Of a DNA stretch of 13,890 bases, positions 6,143-13,592 are shown in pieces. The notes beneath the pieces are model-generated. The model made no database searches and was not told the origin of the DNA. It saw only the letters and a program-made list of their open reading frames with translations. The stretch covers positions 1-13,890 of the forward strand of contig CAAECF010000130.1 in assembly GCA_900754275.1 (NCBI GenBank), in the 5' to 3' direction. This DNA is from an uncultured Collinsella sp. (GTDB lineage Bacteria > Actinomycetota > Coriobacteriia > Coriobacteriales > Coriobacteriaceae). Every line of letters starts with the position of its first letter. Within the stretch, counting starts at the first letter, position 1. A program made the translations under genes and the position numbers.

Positions 6143-7450
6143 CTACTGCGACTTAGGGTGCTTCTTCTTATTGAGTGCCGACGGAGATACGCGAATACCG
6201 TCTCCTGTCTGACGCACATAGGCCTTATGAGCCGGCTTTGCGGTCCCAGAAGCCTTCTGAGCGTGCTTCTTGGGATCAACGGTAACAGCATTCGTGGGGT
6301 GCGGCTTAGTGGGCGCAGAGGGCGTCTGAGGCGTGCGGCCGAGCTTGCGCATCACGCGATCCCAGCGCGCATGGATGCTCTCGTTGTGGGCGCTCTTAAG
6401 TCCCAGCAGGGGCGCAGCCAAAATGGTAGGCGCAATAAACGTAATGAGACGCCACAGCAGATAGCCGGCGGTCGAAGCCGAACCGAAGAAATGACCCAAG
6501 AACAATGCAAAGCCGCCCTCAGCGCCACCAGTTCCACCGGGCAAGGGAACCGCAGAGCTTAACAGCTGGACAAAGGCGCTCGCGGCCATGACCGAGAAAA
6601 AGTCGACCTCGTGGTGGCCAAAGGCAAGCATCAGGAAATACGGAACCAGATAGAAAAACGCGAGCTGCAGCATGGTGATAAACACGGTGAGCAGCATGGA
6701 AGAAAAATGTCCGGCCGAAAGCTTGAACTTCTCGGAGAAGGAGTAGATCTCGCCATCGACAAACGTGCGCCAACCCTCGATCTTAGTGGCCGAGACACCA
6801 ATGCGCTCGAGCCAATTGATGATGCAATGGGCGACGCGCGTGACGGTCTTAGGCATGAGCGCGACGGCGAAGATGCCAAGCAAGATGCAGCAGTGTCCAC
6901 CAAAGCTAAAGACGCACAGCAGCGTCATGTCGCCGTAGCGTTCGGCAAAAAACGGCATACGGGCGAGCAGCAGGATAGCGCCCCAGGCGACCAGGCCAAA
7001 CTGGTACACGATAAAACGCGTGAATTGCGTGGCGCCGGCCTCGCCCACGTTTTGGCCCGCCTTGGTCAGGCGGTAGATCTGGGCGGGAGTCGAGCCCATC
7101 ATCATGGGCGTCAGGTTGCCAAAGAAGATGCCACTCGCCTCGACCGAGATCAGGTCGCGGATGCCGACGGGCGAATTGGGATCGAGCCAGACGGCGATCG
7201 CATAGGCCACAATGCCAAAGAACAGGTACATGAACATGCAAAGACACGCGACAACGAGCCATGACGCCTGGACGCTCGACATAGCGGCCCAGAACTGCCC
7301 CATCTGCCCGGTTACCACCAGATAGACGATATAACCTACCAGCACGACGCCGATAAAGATGGCGCCGCGGCGTGCGCTCTTATTGTCATCTCCGCCCGAG
7401 GCCTCAACCTCGACCTGGGGCTTAGACGTATGCTGAGAGGACTCCGTCAT
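6143..7450 (-). CDS. YbhN/LPG-synthase-type integral membrane protein (flippase-like)
   Basis: A 435-residue polytopic membrane protein related to the UPF0104/YbhN family and to the membrane half of MprF lysylphosphatidylglycerol synthase. Hydrophobic helices run from about 30 to 350. Family landmarks are GNLTPMMMGSTPAQIYRL (111-128) and PLPGGTGGAEGGF (302-314), the latter being the most conserved stretch. No soluble aminoacyl-transfer domain follows, so it is not a full MprF. Relatives are implicated in moving or modifying lipid-linked molecules; the exact substrate is unknown. The last 75 or so residues are a hydrophilic tail rich in Lys, Pro and Thr, probably cytoplasmic. The start at 7450 has AAGGAG seven bases upstream. 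A TetR gene lies downstream on the same strand. Confidence 0.82.
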   Translation of the reverse strand: MTESSQHTSKPQVEVEASGGDDNKSARRGAIFIGVVLVGYIVYLVVTGQMGQFWAAMSSVQASWLVVACLCMFMYLFFGIVAYAIAVWLDPNSPVGIRDLISVEASGIFFGNLTPMMMGSTPAQIYRLTKAGQNVGEAGATQFTRFIVYQFGLVAWGAILLLARMPFFAERYGDMTLLCVFSFGGHCCILLGIFAVALMPKTVTRVAHCIINWLERIGVSATKIEGWRTFVDGEIYSFSEKFKLSAGHFSSMLLTVFITMLQLAFFYLVPYFLMLAFGHHEVDFFSVMAASAFVQLLSSAVPLPGGTGGAEGGFALFLGHFFGSASTAGYLLWRLITFIAPTILAAPLLGLKSAHNESIHARWDRVMRKLGRTPQTPSAPTKPHPTNAVTVDPKKHAQKASGTAKPAHKAYVRQTGDGIRVSPSALNKKKHPKSQ

Positions 7451-7483
7451 GAGACTCCTTCTAACAGTCAAAATATCTTGGTT

Positions 7484-7489
7484 ATTGTA
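7484..7489 (-). promoter_or_regulatory. Possible -10 element for the YbhN-like gene
   Basis: TACAAT on the minus strand lies between the tRNA terminator and the gene start and would give a leader of about 27 bases. No good -35 hexamer is found at 16-18 bases, so this is weak. Confidence 0.25.
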
Positions 7490-7552
7490 CCCGTAAGGGC
7501 CATAGGCAGAACGCAAAGCTCTGGTTCAAACGGGAATTGCAGACGGTTGTTT

Positions 7553-7590
7553 GAAAATAAAAAACCCGGCCTTCCATGGGAAGCCCGGGT
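7553..7590 (-). terminator. Intrinsic terminator after tRNA-Glu
   Basis: On the minus strand ACCCGGGCTTCC (7590-7579) pairs with GGAAGGCCGGGT (7575-7564) around a three-base loop, with one G-G mismatch. TTTTTTATTTTC follows. It ends the tRNA transcript about ten bases past the CCA end. Confidence 0.9.
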
Positions 7591-7600
7591 ATCAAATGCG

Positions 7601-7677
7601 TGGTAGCCCGTACCAGATTCGAACTGGTGATCTCCGCCTTGAGAGGGCGGCGTCCTAAACCGCTAGACGAACGGGCC
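7601..7677 (-). tRNA. tRNA-Glu (anticodon CTC)
   Basis: The minus strand folds into a complete cloverleaf. The acceptor GGCCCGT pairs with ACGGGCT (first pair G-U), the D-stem is GTCT/GGAC, and the anticodon stem CCGCC/GGCGG holds the loop CTCTCAA with anticodon CTC, reading GAG. The T-arm is ACCAG-TTCGAAT-CTGGT. The discriminator is A and CCA is encoded in the gene. A strong promoter and a terminator frame it, so it can be expressed alone even though the CCA-adding enzyme gene lies just upstream on the same strand. Confidence 0.97.
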
Positions 7678-7711
7678 ACATGACATCTGCACTGCCGTGC
7701 TGCGAAGAAAT

Positions 7712-7740
7712 ATATTACGGGACAAAAAACGTCAGCGCAA
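7712..7740 (-). promoter_or_regulatory. Sigma-70-type promoter of tRNA-Glu
   Basis: On the minus strand TTGCGC (7740-7735) and TAATAT (7717-7712) are separated by exactly 17 bases. The -10 ends about 34 bases before the tRNA 5' end, leaving a short leader to be removed by RNase P. Confidence 0.7.
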
Positions 7741-7804
7741 GAAGAAATTCCAAATTGCCAAAAAATTGTCGGCAGGTTATGGAACACGCAGGTAAACTGG
7801 GTAG

Positions 7805-9199
7805 CTAATTCAAGTTGAGATGGACCAAAAGAGCTTCGCGATCGTTGGGAATGTTGTCTTCGATCACGGCGTCGAGGGCGGAGTTGAGAAGCTGACCCAG
7901 TTCCGGCCCGGGCTTGACTCCGGCACGGATCAGGTCGCCGCCGTTGATGGAGAGCATCTTGAGCGTATAGGGCTCCCCTGCCTTCAGCAGCTCGTGCGCC
8001 ATCGCGCGCATCTCCTCAATCGTCTCAACGTAATAGAAGCACGACGGGGCCTTGCCAAGTGTGTCGGCACGCTTAAGGTCCATGAGCTCGTCAATCAGGC
8101 GGGCCGTGTCGACGCCCTCACCCGAAAGCGCGCGCATCATATTGAGCAGACAGGAGCGCTCGGGGCGCAGCGGCTTGTCATGGTATTTGATGAGCAGGCA
8201 CACGTCGCGCACCAAGTCGTGCGAGAGCGCCAGGCGATCCATAATGACGCGCGCCTTCTTGGCGCCGAGCTCGGGATGACCGTAGAAGTGTCCGCTACCG
8301 GCATGGTCGACCGTGAAGCACTCGGGCTTGGACACATCGTGCAAAAACGCCGCCCACATAAGGCTCGACGAGGGCGCGACGCCGTCACACAGCGCGAGCT
8401 CCCCCGCCACCGTCAGCACACGGGCAATATGCACGTAGACGTTAAACGCATGATAGACACTGCGCTGATCAAACCCGCGACCCGCTGCCAACTCGGGCAC
8501 GGCGGCGCAGATGAGCTCGGGATAGCGGAGCATCGCGTCTCCCCCATGACCGGTCGAAAGAATGCCCTCGAGCTCAATACCCACACGCTCACGCGCCACG
8601 GCATCGAGCAGCGGCGCGCACTCGGCAAGCGCACGCTTGGTCTCGGGCTCAATCATAAAGTCCAGACGGCAGGCAAAGCGCACCGCACGCAGCATGCGCA
8701 GGGCGTCCTCGTTAAAGCGACGCTTGGGATCGCCGACAGCGCGAATCAGCTTGCGCTCCAAGTCACCCTGGCCGTCGTAGCGGTCGACAAGCCCGCGCTC
8801 GGGATGCCAGGCCATGGCATTGACGGTAAAGTCGCGGCGCACCAGATCGTCCTCGAGCGAGGCGGCACGCTCCACACTCTGGGGATGACGACCATCGGTG
8901 TAAAAGCCATCCAGACGGTACGTGGTGACCTCGATACGCTCGCCATCGGAAATAGCCGTGATTCCGCCAAATTTAATGCCCGACTCCACAACCGCGATGC
9001 CGGCGGCCTCGAGCGCCGCTTTGGACTCCTGCCACAGGCCGCTACAGCACATATCAACATCGTGGCTGGGGTACCCCATCAGGGCGTCGCGCACCCAACC
9101 GCCCACGTACCAAGCCTCAAGACCAGCCGCCTCAAGCGCGCGCAGGACGCGCAGGGACGCATCGGACGGTTGAGTACCGTTGAGCGAAACATTGCACAT
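7805..9199 (-). CDS. cca: CCA tRNA nucleotidyltransferase with HD domain
   Basis: A 464-residue class II tRNA nucleotidyltransferase that builds or repairs the 3' CCA of tRNA from CTP and ATP. The catalytic head shows GGWVRD (33-38), the metal-binding pair in HDVDM (Asp47 and Asp49), RRDFTVNAMAW (121-131) and the nucleotide-choosing helix NEDALRMLRAVRF (163-175, with Glu164, Asp165 and Arg168). A C-terminal HD domain with FLHDVSKP (285-292, His287/Asp288) could carry the phosphohydrolase activity seen in some homologues. The start at 9199 has AGGAGG eight bases upstream. The gene lies directly upstream of tRNA-Glu on the same strand, with no clear terminator between, so some readthrough into the tRNA is possible. 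Confidence 0.95.
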   Translation of the reverse strand: MCNVSLNGTQPSDASLRVLRALEAAGLEAWYVGGWVRDALMGYPSHDVDMCCSGLWQESKAALEAAGIAVVESGIKFGGITAISDGERIEVTTYRLDGFYTDGRHPQSVERAASLEDDLVRRDFTVNAMAWHPERGLVDRYDGQGDLERKLIRAVGDPKRRFNEDALRMLRAVRFACRLDFMIEPETKRALAECAPLLDAVARERVGIELEGILSTGHGGDAMLRYPELICAAVPELAAGRGFDQRSVYHAFNVYVHIARVLTVAGELALCDGVAPSSSLMWAAFLHDVSKPECFTVDHAGSGHFYGHPELGAKKARVIMDRLALSHDLVRDVCLLIKYHDKPLRPERSCLLNMMRALSGEGVDTARLIDELMDLKRADTLGKAPSCFYYVETIEEMRAMAHELLKAGEPYTLKMLSINGGDLIRAGVKPGPELGQLLNSALDAVIEDNIPNDREALLVHLNLN

Positions 9200-9290
9200 G
9201 CCTATGGCCTCCTGCGACTATCAAATTGGCTATCGATTGCGTCTGCAAAAAGTCTAGCAAGAAACAGCCTCCACTGCACACGCAAGTCCG

Positions 9291-9330
9291 ATAAACAAAA
9301 ACGCATCCGTCCTAGTCTAAGACGGATGCG
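9291..9330 (-). terminator. Intrinsic terminator after the downstream PfkB kinase gene
   Basis: Perfect 10-base arms CGCATCCGTC (9330-9321 on the minus strand) and GACGGATGCG (9311-9302) enclose a nine-base loop. TTTTTGTTTAT follows. It lies 34 bases past the kinase stop and separates that gene from cca. Confidence 0.9.
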
Positions 9331-9363
9331 AAATAATCAAACTATTCAGACAAGGTGCCGGAA

Positions 9364-10296
9364 CTAGCAGACCTGGCGAACCTCGATGTGCTTCTTATAT
9401 TCGTCCACCTTGGCAAAATCACCCAGACCGGGGCACTCGACCACGTTGGCGCCAGTGGCCATCGAAAGGCGCAGGGCGTCCTCGACGCGCTCGGGGGCGT
9501 CGTGCCACACGGACAGGAAGGCAGCGAGCGAGGAATCGCCGGCGCACACAGTCGACAGCAGCTTGACGTCGAAGGTGCGGTTGGCAAACCAGATATGCTC
9601 GCCGTTGGAGAAGTACGCACCGGCGCCACCAAGGGTCAGCAGCACGTTCTTGGCGCCCTTGGCGTGCAGCTCGGCCATAGCGCCCTTGACGGACTCGTCG
9701 CCACCACCGCTCACCTTGATGCCAAAGATGTCAAGCAGCTCGTCGTCATTGGGCTTGATCAGCAGTGGCTCCAGAGCAATGAGGTCTGCCAGCTGATGGC
9801 TCGAGATATCGAGCACGAACTCGGCGCCCTTTGCCTTCACGCGACGCAGGACCTCGGCCAAGAAGCCCTCGGAAGTGTTGGGAGGCAGCGAGCCGCTGAT
9901 GACCAGGCAGGTCATGTCATCGAGCGAATCGATAAGTTCAAACATCTCCTGCTCGTTGGCCTCATTGATGGCGGCACCGGCATTGACCATGTTGTACTCG
10001 GTGTCGGGACCGGCGTTGAGGAACACATTGACGCGCGTAATACCGTCGGTCCACACGGGCTTGACGGGCACGCCCAGGGCCTCGGCGCCCTTAACGATAA
10101 ACTCACCCGAGAAGCCGGCGAAGAAACCCAGGATCGTGGTGTCGACACCATAGTGGTCAAGCGTAAACGAGACGTTGAGGCCCTTGCCGTTGGGCGTGTA
10201 GACGGCATTGCGGGTACGCGTGACGGTGTTGGCAGCAAGACCGTCGCAGGCGATGTTGTAGTCAATGGCGGGATTTGCAGTGAGCGTGTATATCAT
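9364..10296 (-). CDS. PfkB-family hexose-phosphate kinase, FruK/LacC type (copy A)
   Basis: A 310-residue ribokinase-fold kinase of the 1-phosphofructokinase / tagatose-6-phosphate kinase group. The start of the fold is MIYTLTANPAIDYNI with Asp12, the sugar-contact loop is NGKGLNVSF (36-44), and SGSLPPN (134-140) and KPNDDE (181-186) are the phosphate and Mg-ATP segments. The catalytic motif reads CAGDSS (251-256, Asp254), whereas most relatives have GAGDS. The start at 10296 is fixed by AAAGGA seven bases upstream; an in-frame ATG at 10311 lacks one. It would convert fructose-1-phosphate, or a similar PTS product, to the bisphosphate. The neighbouring pts genes support that, but the substrate is not proven. 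It is clearly paralogous to the next kinase, about half identical by eye. Its own terminator and a -10-like TATACT at 10336-10331 suggest independent transcription. Confidence 0.85.
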   Translation of the reverse strand: MIYTLTANPAIDYNIACDGLAANTVTRTRNAVYTPNGKGLNVSFTLDHYGVDTTILGFFAGFSGEFIVKGAEALGVPVKPVWTDGITRVNVFLNAGPDTEYNMVNAGAAINEANEQEMFELIDSLDDMTCLVISGSLPPNTSEGFLAEVLRRVKAKGAEFVLDISSHQLADLIALEPLLIKPNDDELLDIFGIKVSGGGDESVKGAMAELHAKGAKNVLLTLGGAGAYFSNGEHIWFANRTFDVKLLSTVCAGDSSLAAFLSVWHDAPERVEDALRLSMATGANVVECPGLGDFAKVDEYKKHIEVRQVC

Positions 10297-10420
10297 GAAT
10301 GTTCCTTTCACGAAGCAACGTGTTAATGAAAGTATATTCCACGCATCGGTAAAAGGCTAGGACAACTCGGTGAACGGTGTGGAAGCGATGAAGTACGGCA
10401 GGACATCTCTCCCCTATGAC

Positions 10421-10456
10421 GGAACAAAAAGGCGCCCTGGCCGAAACCGGGGCGCC
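10421..10456 (-). terminator. Intrinsic terminator after the upstream PfkB kinase gene
   Basis: On the minus strand GGCGCCC (10456-10450) pairs with GGGCGCC (10437-10431) across a 12-base loop and is followed by TTTTTGTTCC. It starts 28 bases past the stop of copy B and separates the two kinase genes. Confidence 0.85.
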
Positions 10457-10484
10457 GCATGCGCACGAATATGTCGCGTTTCGA

Positions 10485-11417
10485 TTACTGACGATCGAGC
10501 TTGCGGACAGCAACGCGCTTGCTGTACTCGTCAACGTGACCAAAGTCGCCAATGCCGACGGACTCGGCAACGTTGGCGCCGGTGGCCATAGCGAGCTTCA
10601 TGGCCTCCTCGACGTTGTCGCGATCCCTGTACCACTTGTGCAGGAACGCAGCGAGGGTGCAGTCGCCGGCGCAGACGGAAGAGACCAGCTTGATGTTGAA
10701 CTCACGCTTGGCGTACCAGATGTCCTCGCCGTTGGAGAAGTAAGCGTCGCCGCGGCTACCACGGGTGAGCAGCACGTTCTGAACGCCAGCGTCGTGGGCG
10801 AGCTTCATGGCAACGCGGACCTCGTCGTCGGTGTCGACCGGCACGCCGAAGATGGCCTTCATCTCGTGATGGTTCGGCTTGATGAGCAGCGGCTTCTTGT
10901 GAGCGAGCTCCTTGAGCTTGTCGGAGGACAGATCCAGGACGACGTCGGCGCCACGGGCCTGAGCATGCTCCATGACCTGAGCCAGGAAGTCGGGCGTAGC
11001 TTTGGGAGGCACGGAACCGGAGACAATCAGGCACTCAAGATCGCCCGCGGTGTCCAGGATGTTGTAGAGCTCCTCCTGGTGCTGCGGCGTAATCGGGGCG
11101 CCGGGGTTAAGGATGCCGTACTCGTGCTGGCCATCGTTGACGTAGGTGTTGATACGCGTGATGCCATCGGTCCAGACCGGGCGGCACAGGCAACCCAGGT
11201 TCATGACCTCCTCGACGATGAACTTGCCCGTGAAGCCGGCGAAGAAGCCGAGCGCGACGGTGTCGACGCCCATCTTCTTAAAGGCGAAGGACACGTCGAG
11301 GCCCTTGCCGTTAGCCGTGTAGCTGGCCGAACCGGTGCGGACGTTCTCGTCGGGCTCGAGCGGAGAGCTCGAAACCGTCATGTCGACAGCCGGGTTAGCG
11401 GTTAGCGTGTAGAACAT
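10485..11417 (-). CDS. PfkB-family hexose-phosphate kinase, FruK/LacC type (copy B)
   Basis: A 310-residue paralogue of the kinase downstream, colinear over its full length. It has MFYTLTANPAVDMTV (Asp12), NGKGLDVSF (36-44), SGSVPPK (133-139), KPNHHE (180-185) and CAGDCT (249-254, catalytic Asp252). Two differences stand out. The loop residue that is Asn41 in copy A, and in most FruK-type enzymes, is Asp41 here. The glycine opening the usual GAGD is Cys in both copies. The ATG at 11417 is preceded by AGGGGG. It follows ptsI after 74 bases with no T-tailed terminator, so it is probably partly co-transcribed with ptsI. The likely role is phosphorylating a PTS-derived sugar phosphate; fructose-1-phosphate and tagatose-6-phosphate are both plausible. 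Confidence 0.85.
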   Translation of the reverse strand: MFYTLTANPAVDMTVSSSPLEPDENVRTGSASYTANGKGLDVSFAFKKMGVDTVALGFFAGFTGKFIVEEVMNLGCLCRPVWTDGITRINTYVNDGQHEYGILNPGAPITPQHQEELYNILDTAGDLECLIVSGSVPPKATPDFLAQVMEHAQARGADVVLDLSSDKLKELAHKKPLLIKPNHHEMKAIFGVPVDTDDEVRVAMKLAHDAGVQNVLLTRGSRGDAYFSNGEDIWYAKREFNIKLVSSVCAGDCTLAAFLHKWYRDRDNVEEAMKLAMATGANVAESVGIGDFGHVDEYSKRVAVRKLDRQ

Positions 11418-11418
11418 T

Positions 11419-11474
11419 TACAGTACCCCCTGTATATGTGAGGGCCGCGTGGCCGGCCCATTCCAACCACGCGG
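11419..11474 (-). promoter_or_regulatory. Two inverted repeats between ptsI and kinase copy B
   Basis: CCGCGTGG (11445-11452) and CCACGCGG (11467-11474) are perfect 8-base arms with a 14-base loop, starting 17 bases past the ptsI stop. No T-run follows, so this suits RNA processing or 3' stabilisation better than termination. A second dyad, TACAG/CTGTA (11419-11423 and 11430-11434), places the GGGGG of the kinase ribosome binding site in its loop. Confidence 0.45.
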
Positions 11475-11491
11475 TTACCTCTGATACCAAA

Positions 11492-13201
11492 TTAGCGAGC
11501 TGCGGACTCGAGCAGTGCCTTGACCTCGGCGGCGGTGTTGCAGGCGAGCGCCTTCTCGGCGAGCTCGTCGCACTCGGCCTTGGTCCACTGACTGATGGTC
11601 TTACGGGCGCGCAGGATCGACGGAGCACTCATCGAGAACTCCTCCAGGCCCCAGCTGATCAGCAGCGGCTCGAGCAGCGGATCGGCAGCGGCCTCGCCGC
11701 ACATACCGACCATGATGCCGGCCTTCACGCCGCTCTCGATGATGTTCTTGAGCGAGCGGAGCACGGCGGGATAGTAAACCTGGTACAGGTTGGAGATGGT
11801 GTCGTTGCCACGGTCGGCGCACATGGTGTAGCCGATCAGGTCGTTGGTGCCGATGGAGAAGAAGTCGGCGACCTCGGCAAGACGGTCTGCGAGCAGCGAA
11901 GCGGCGGGCGTCTCGACCATGATGCCGACCTCGATGTTCTCGTTGAACTTGCGCCCCTCTTCGGTCAGCTCGGCCTTGCACTGCTCGACGAGCTCCTTGA
12001 CAGCCAAGACCTCCTCGACGCAGGTGACGAGCGGGATCATGATCTTGACGTCACCGAAGGCGCTAGCGCGCAGCAGAGCGCGGAGCTGGACCTTGTACTG
12101 GTCGGGATTGGCCAAGCAGTAACGCACGGCGCGGAAGCCCATGAAGGGGTTGTCTTCCTTGACCATATGCAGATACGGAATCTCCTTGTCGCCACCCACA
12201 TCGAGCGTGCGGATGATGACCGGAGCACCCTTGAGCGCGCTGGCGACCTTACGGTAGGCGTTGAACTGCTCCTCCTCGGAAGGAAGCTCAGCAGAGTCCA
12301 TGAACAGGAACTCGGAGCGGAACAGACCGATGGCCTCGGCATCGTGATCGAGCGCGTTGGGCACGTCATCGGGGTTACCGATGTTGCAGGCGATGATCTT
12401 CTTGATGCCATCAGCAGTCACGGACGGCTTGCCACGGAAGGCCTCGAGGGCTGCCTTCTCGGCAGCGAAGGCCTCGGCCTTGGCGGTGTAGGCAGCGAGC
12501 GTCTCCTCGTCGGGATCGGCCTCGACGATACCCTTGCCGCCGTCGACGACAACGGTCATGCCGTTGCGCAGTGCGGTGCAGCTGTTGGAGACCGAAAGGA
12601 CAGCCGGGATCTCGAGGGCTCGCGCAATGATCGCGGAGTGCGACGTGCGGCCACCGGTCTCGGTGACGATACCGGCAACGTGGGCCTTATCGATCGTGGC
12701 GGTCATGGACGGCGTGAGGTCGTGCACGACAACGACAGTGTTCTCGGGCAGGACGGAGAGGTCGACGACCTCCTTGCCCAGCAGCTCGGCCAGAATACCG
12801 GTGCGGATGTCGGCGATGTCAGCCGCGCGAAGACGGAACATCTCGTCGTCCATGGACAGGAACATGTTCTCGAACATGGTCGAGGTGTCCATGAGCGCCT
12901 GCTCGGCGCAGGTACCGCCGTCAATGGCGTCGTTGATGGCGTCGGTCATACCCGGGTCCTGAGCCAGGACAATGTGTCCGCTCATGATCTCGGCCTCGGC
13001 CTCGCCCACCGTCTCCTTCATGTGGTCGGCCTGAGCCTGGGTCTTCTCGCAGAAGACCGAAAGAGCGGACTGATAGCGCTCCTTCTCTGCTGCCGAATCA
13101 GCAACCTCATGCGGCTCAAACGTCAAGTCGGGATCGACGGCGACCATGACGGTGCCGATACCGATGCCCTCGGAAGCGTTGACTCCCTGATACATTCCCA
13201 T
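11492..13201 (-). CDS. ptsI: PTS Enzyme I (phosphoenolpyruvate-protein phosphotransferase)
   Basis: A 569-residue cytoplasmic Enzyme I, close to the usual 570-575. It takes phosphate from phosphoenolpyruvate and passes it to HPr. The N-terminal HPr-binding helical domain is followed by the swivelling phospho-His domain with GGRTSHSAIIARALEIP (His188, matching E. coli His189). The C-terminal PEP-binding barrel holds RSEFLFMD, RTLDVGGDKE, TNDLIGYTMCADRGND and GMCGEA with the catalytic Cys501 (E. coli Cys502). Every key residue is present. Two ATGs compete, at 13201 and 13195. GGAG lies six bases before the first and GAGG seven before the second, so the start is uncertain by two codons. A terminator and a candidate promoter separate it from ptsH, and a PfkB kinase gene follows. 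Confidence 0.96.
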   Translation of the reverse strand: MGMYQGVNASEGIGIGTVMVAVDPDLTFEPHEVADSAAEKERYQSALSVFCEKTQAQADHMKETVGEAEAEIMSGHIVLAQDPGMTDAINDAIDGGTCAEQALMDTSTMFENMFLSMDDEMFRLRAADIADIRTGILAELLGKEVVDLSVLPENTVVVVHDLTPSMTATIDKAHVAGIVTETGGRTSHSAIIARALEIPAVLSVSNSCTALRNGMTVVVDGGKGIVEADPDEETLAAYTAKAEAFAAEKAALEAFRGKPSVTADGIKKIIACNIGNPDDVPNALDHDAEAIGLFRSEFLFMDSAELPSEEEQFNAYRKVASALKGAPVIIRTLDVGGDKEIPYLHMVKEDNPFMGFRAVRYCLANPDQYKVQLRALLRASAFGDVKIMIPLVTCVEEVLAVKELVEQCKAELTEEGRKFNENIEVGIMVETPAASLLADRLAEVADFFSIGTNDLIGYTMCADRGNDTISNLYQVYYPAVLRSLKNIIESGVKAGIMVGMCGEAAADPLLEPLLISWGLEEFSMSAPSILRARKTISQWTKAECDELAEKALACNTAAEVKALLESAAR

Positions 13202-13220
13202 TCCTCTCTCCGTGTCATGT

Positions 13221-13249
13221 GATAAAGCGTTTTGCCATATCCATGACAA
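13221..13249 (-). promoter_or_regulatory. Candidate promoter of ptsI
   Basis: On the minus strand TTGTCA (13249-13244) and TTTATC (13226-13221) are 17 bases apart. The -35 is near consensus and the -10 is poor. The -35 overlaps the tail of the terminator behind ptsH, so ptsI could restart where ptsH transcripts end. Confidence 0.4.
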
Positions 13250-13283
13250 AAGAGCGCAGTTACCTTACAACAGGTCACTGCGC
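13244..13283 (-). terminator. Terminator or attenuator between ptsH and ptsI
   Basis: On the minus strand GCGCAGT-g-ACCT (13283-13272) pairs with AGGT-a-ACTGCGC (13265-13254) around a six-base loop, followed by CTCTTTTGTC. The tail is only moderately T-rich, so partial readthrough into ptsI is likely. Confidence 0.75.
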
Positions 13284-13328
13284 CCCCAAATATGAACTTA
13301 GTTGTTCAACATGCGACCCGTTTGAGTT

Positions 13329-13592
13329 CTACTCGCCAAGACCGCTCTTGATGAGCTCAATGGCAGCAGCCAGAGCCTCGGCCTCGTCAGCGCCGTCGCA
13401 CTTGACCTCGACCTCGGTACCGCAGGGGATACCAGCAGCCATGAGGGCCATCGGGGACTTGCCGTTGACCTCCTTCTCGGGGGTGACGACCGTCACGTCA
13501 CAGGCGTACTTGCCCATGGTGGAGGCGAACAGACCAGCCGGACGCATGTGCAGACCCTGAGGATTAACGAGGGTAGCCTTCTCAGAAACCAT
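13329..13592 (-). CDS. ptsH: PTS phosphocarrier protein HPr
   Basis: An 87-residue HPr of normal length. GLHMRPAG carries the catalytic His15 that accepts phosphate from Enzyme I and gives it to sugar-specific EIIA proteins. NGKSPMALMAAGI carries Ser46, the position that HPr kinase/phosphorylase modifies in Gram-positive carbon catabolite control. That makes a regulatory HPr plausible, although no hprK lies in the window. The ATG at 13592 has AAGGAG seven bases upstream, and that Shine-Dalgarno is the target of the complementary leader arm described separately. ptsI follows after 127 bases containing a terminator-like hairpin, which would give the usual excess of HPr over Enzyme I. Confidence 0.97.
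   Translation of the reverse strand: MVSEKATLVNPQGLHMRPAGLFASTMGKYACDVTVVTPEKEVNGKSPMALMAAGIPCGTEVEVKCDGADEAEALAAAIELIKSGLGE

Noticed and set aside
7601..7677. G-U first acceptor pair as a sign of a decayed tRNA
   Set aside because: All other stems are intact, CCA is encoded, and a promoter and terminator are in place. A G-U first pair also occurs in tRNA-Glu of other Actinomycetota.
7820..9367. A 515-codon plus-strand open frame opposite cca
   Set aside because: The minus strand encodes a full CCA-adding enzyme. The antisense product is rich in His, Arg and Gln with no recognisable domain.
9355..11405. Two antisense plus-strand frames opposite the two kinase genes
   Set aside because: They resemble each other only because the genes beneath are paralogues. 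They lack ribosome binding sites and domains of their own.
11438..13222. A 594-codon plus-strand open frame opposite ptsI
   Set aside because: It lies fully antisense to an unmistakable Enzyme I gene with all catalytic residues. Its Asp/Gly/Val/Leu-rich product shows no fold or motif. Such frames are common opposite G+C-rich genes.
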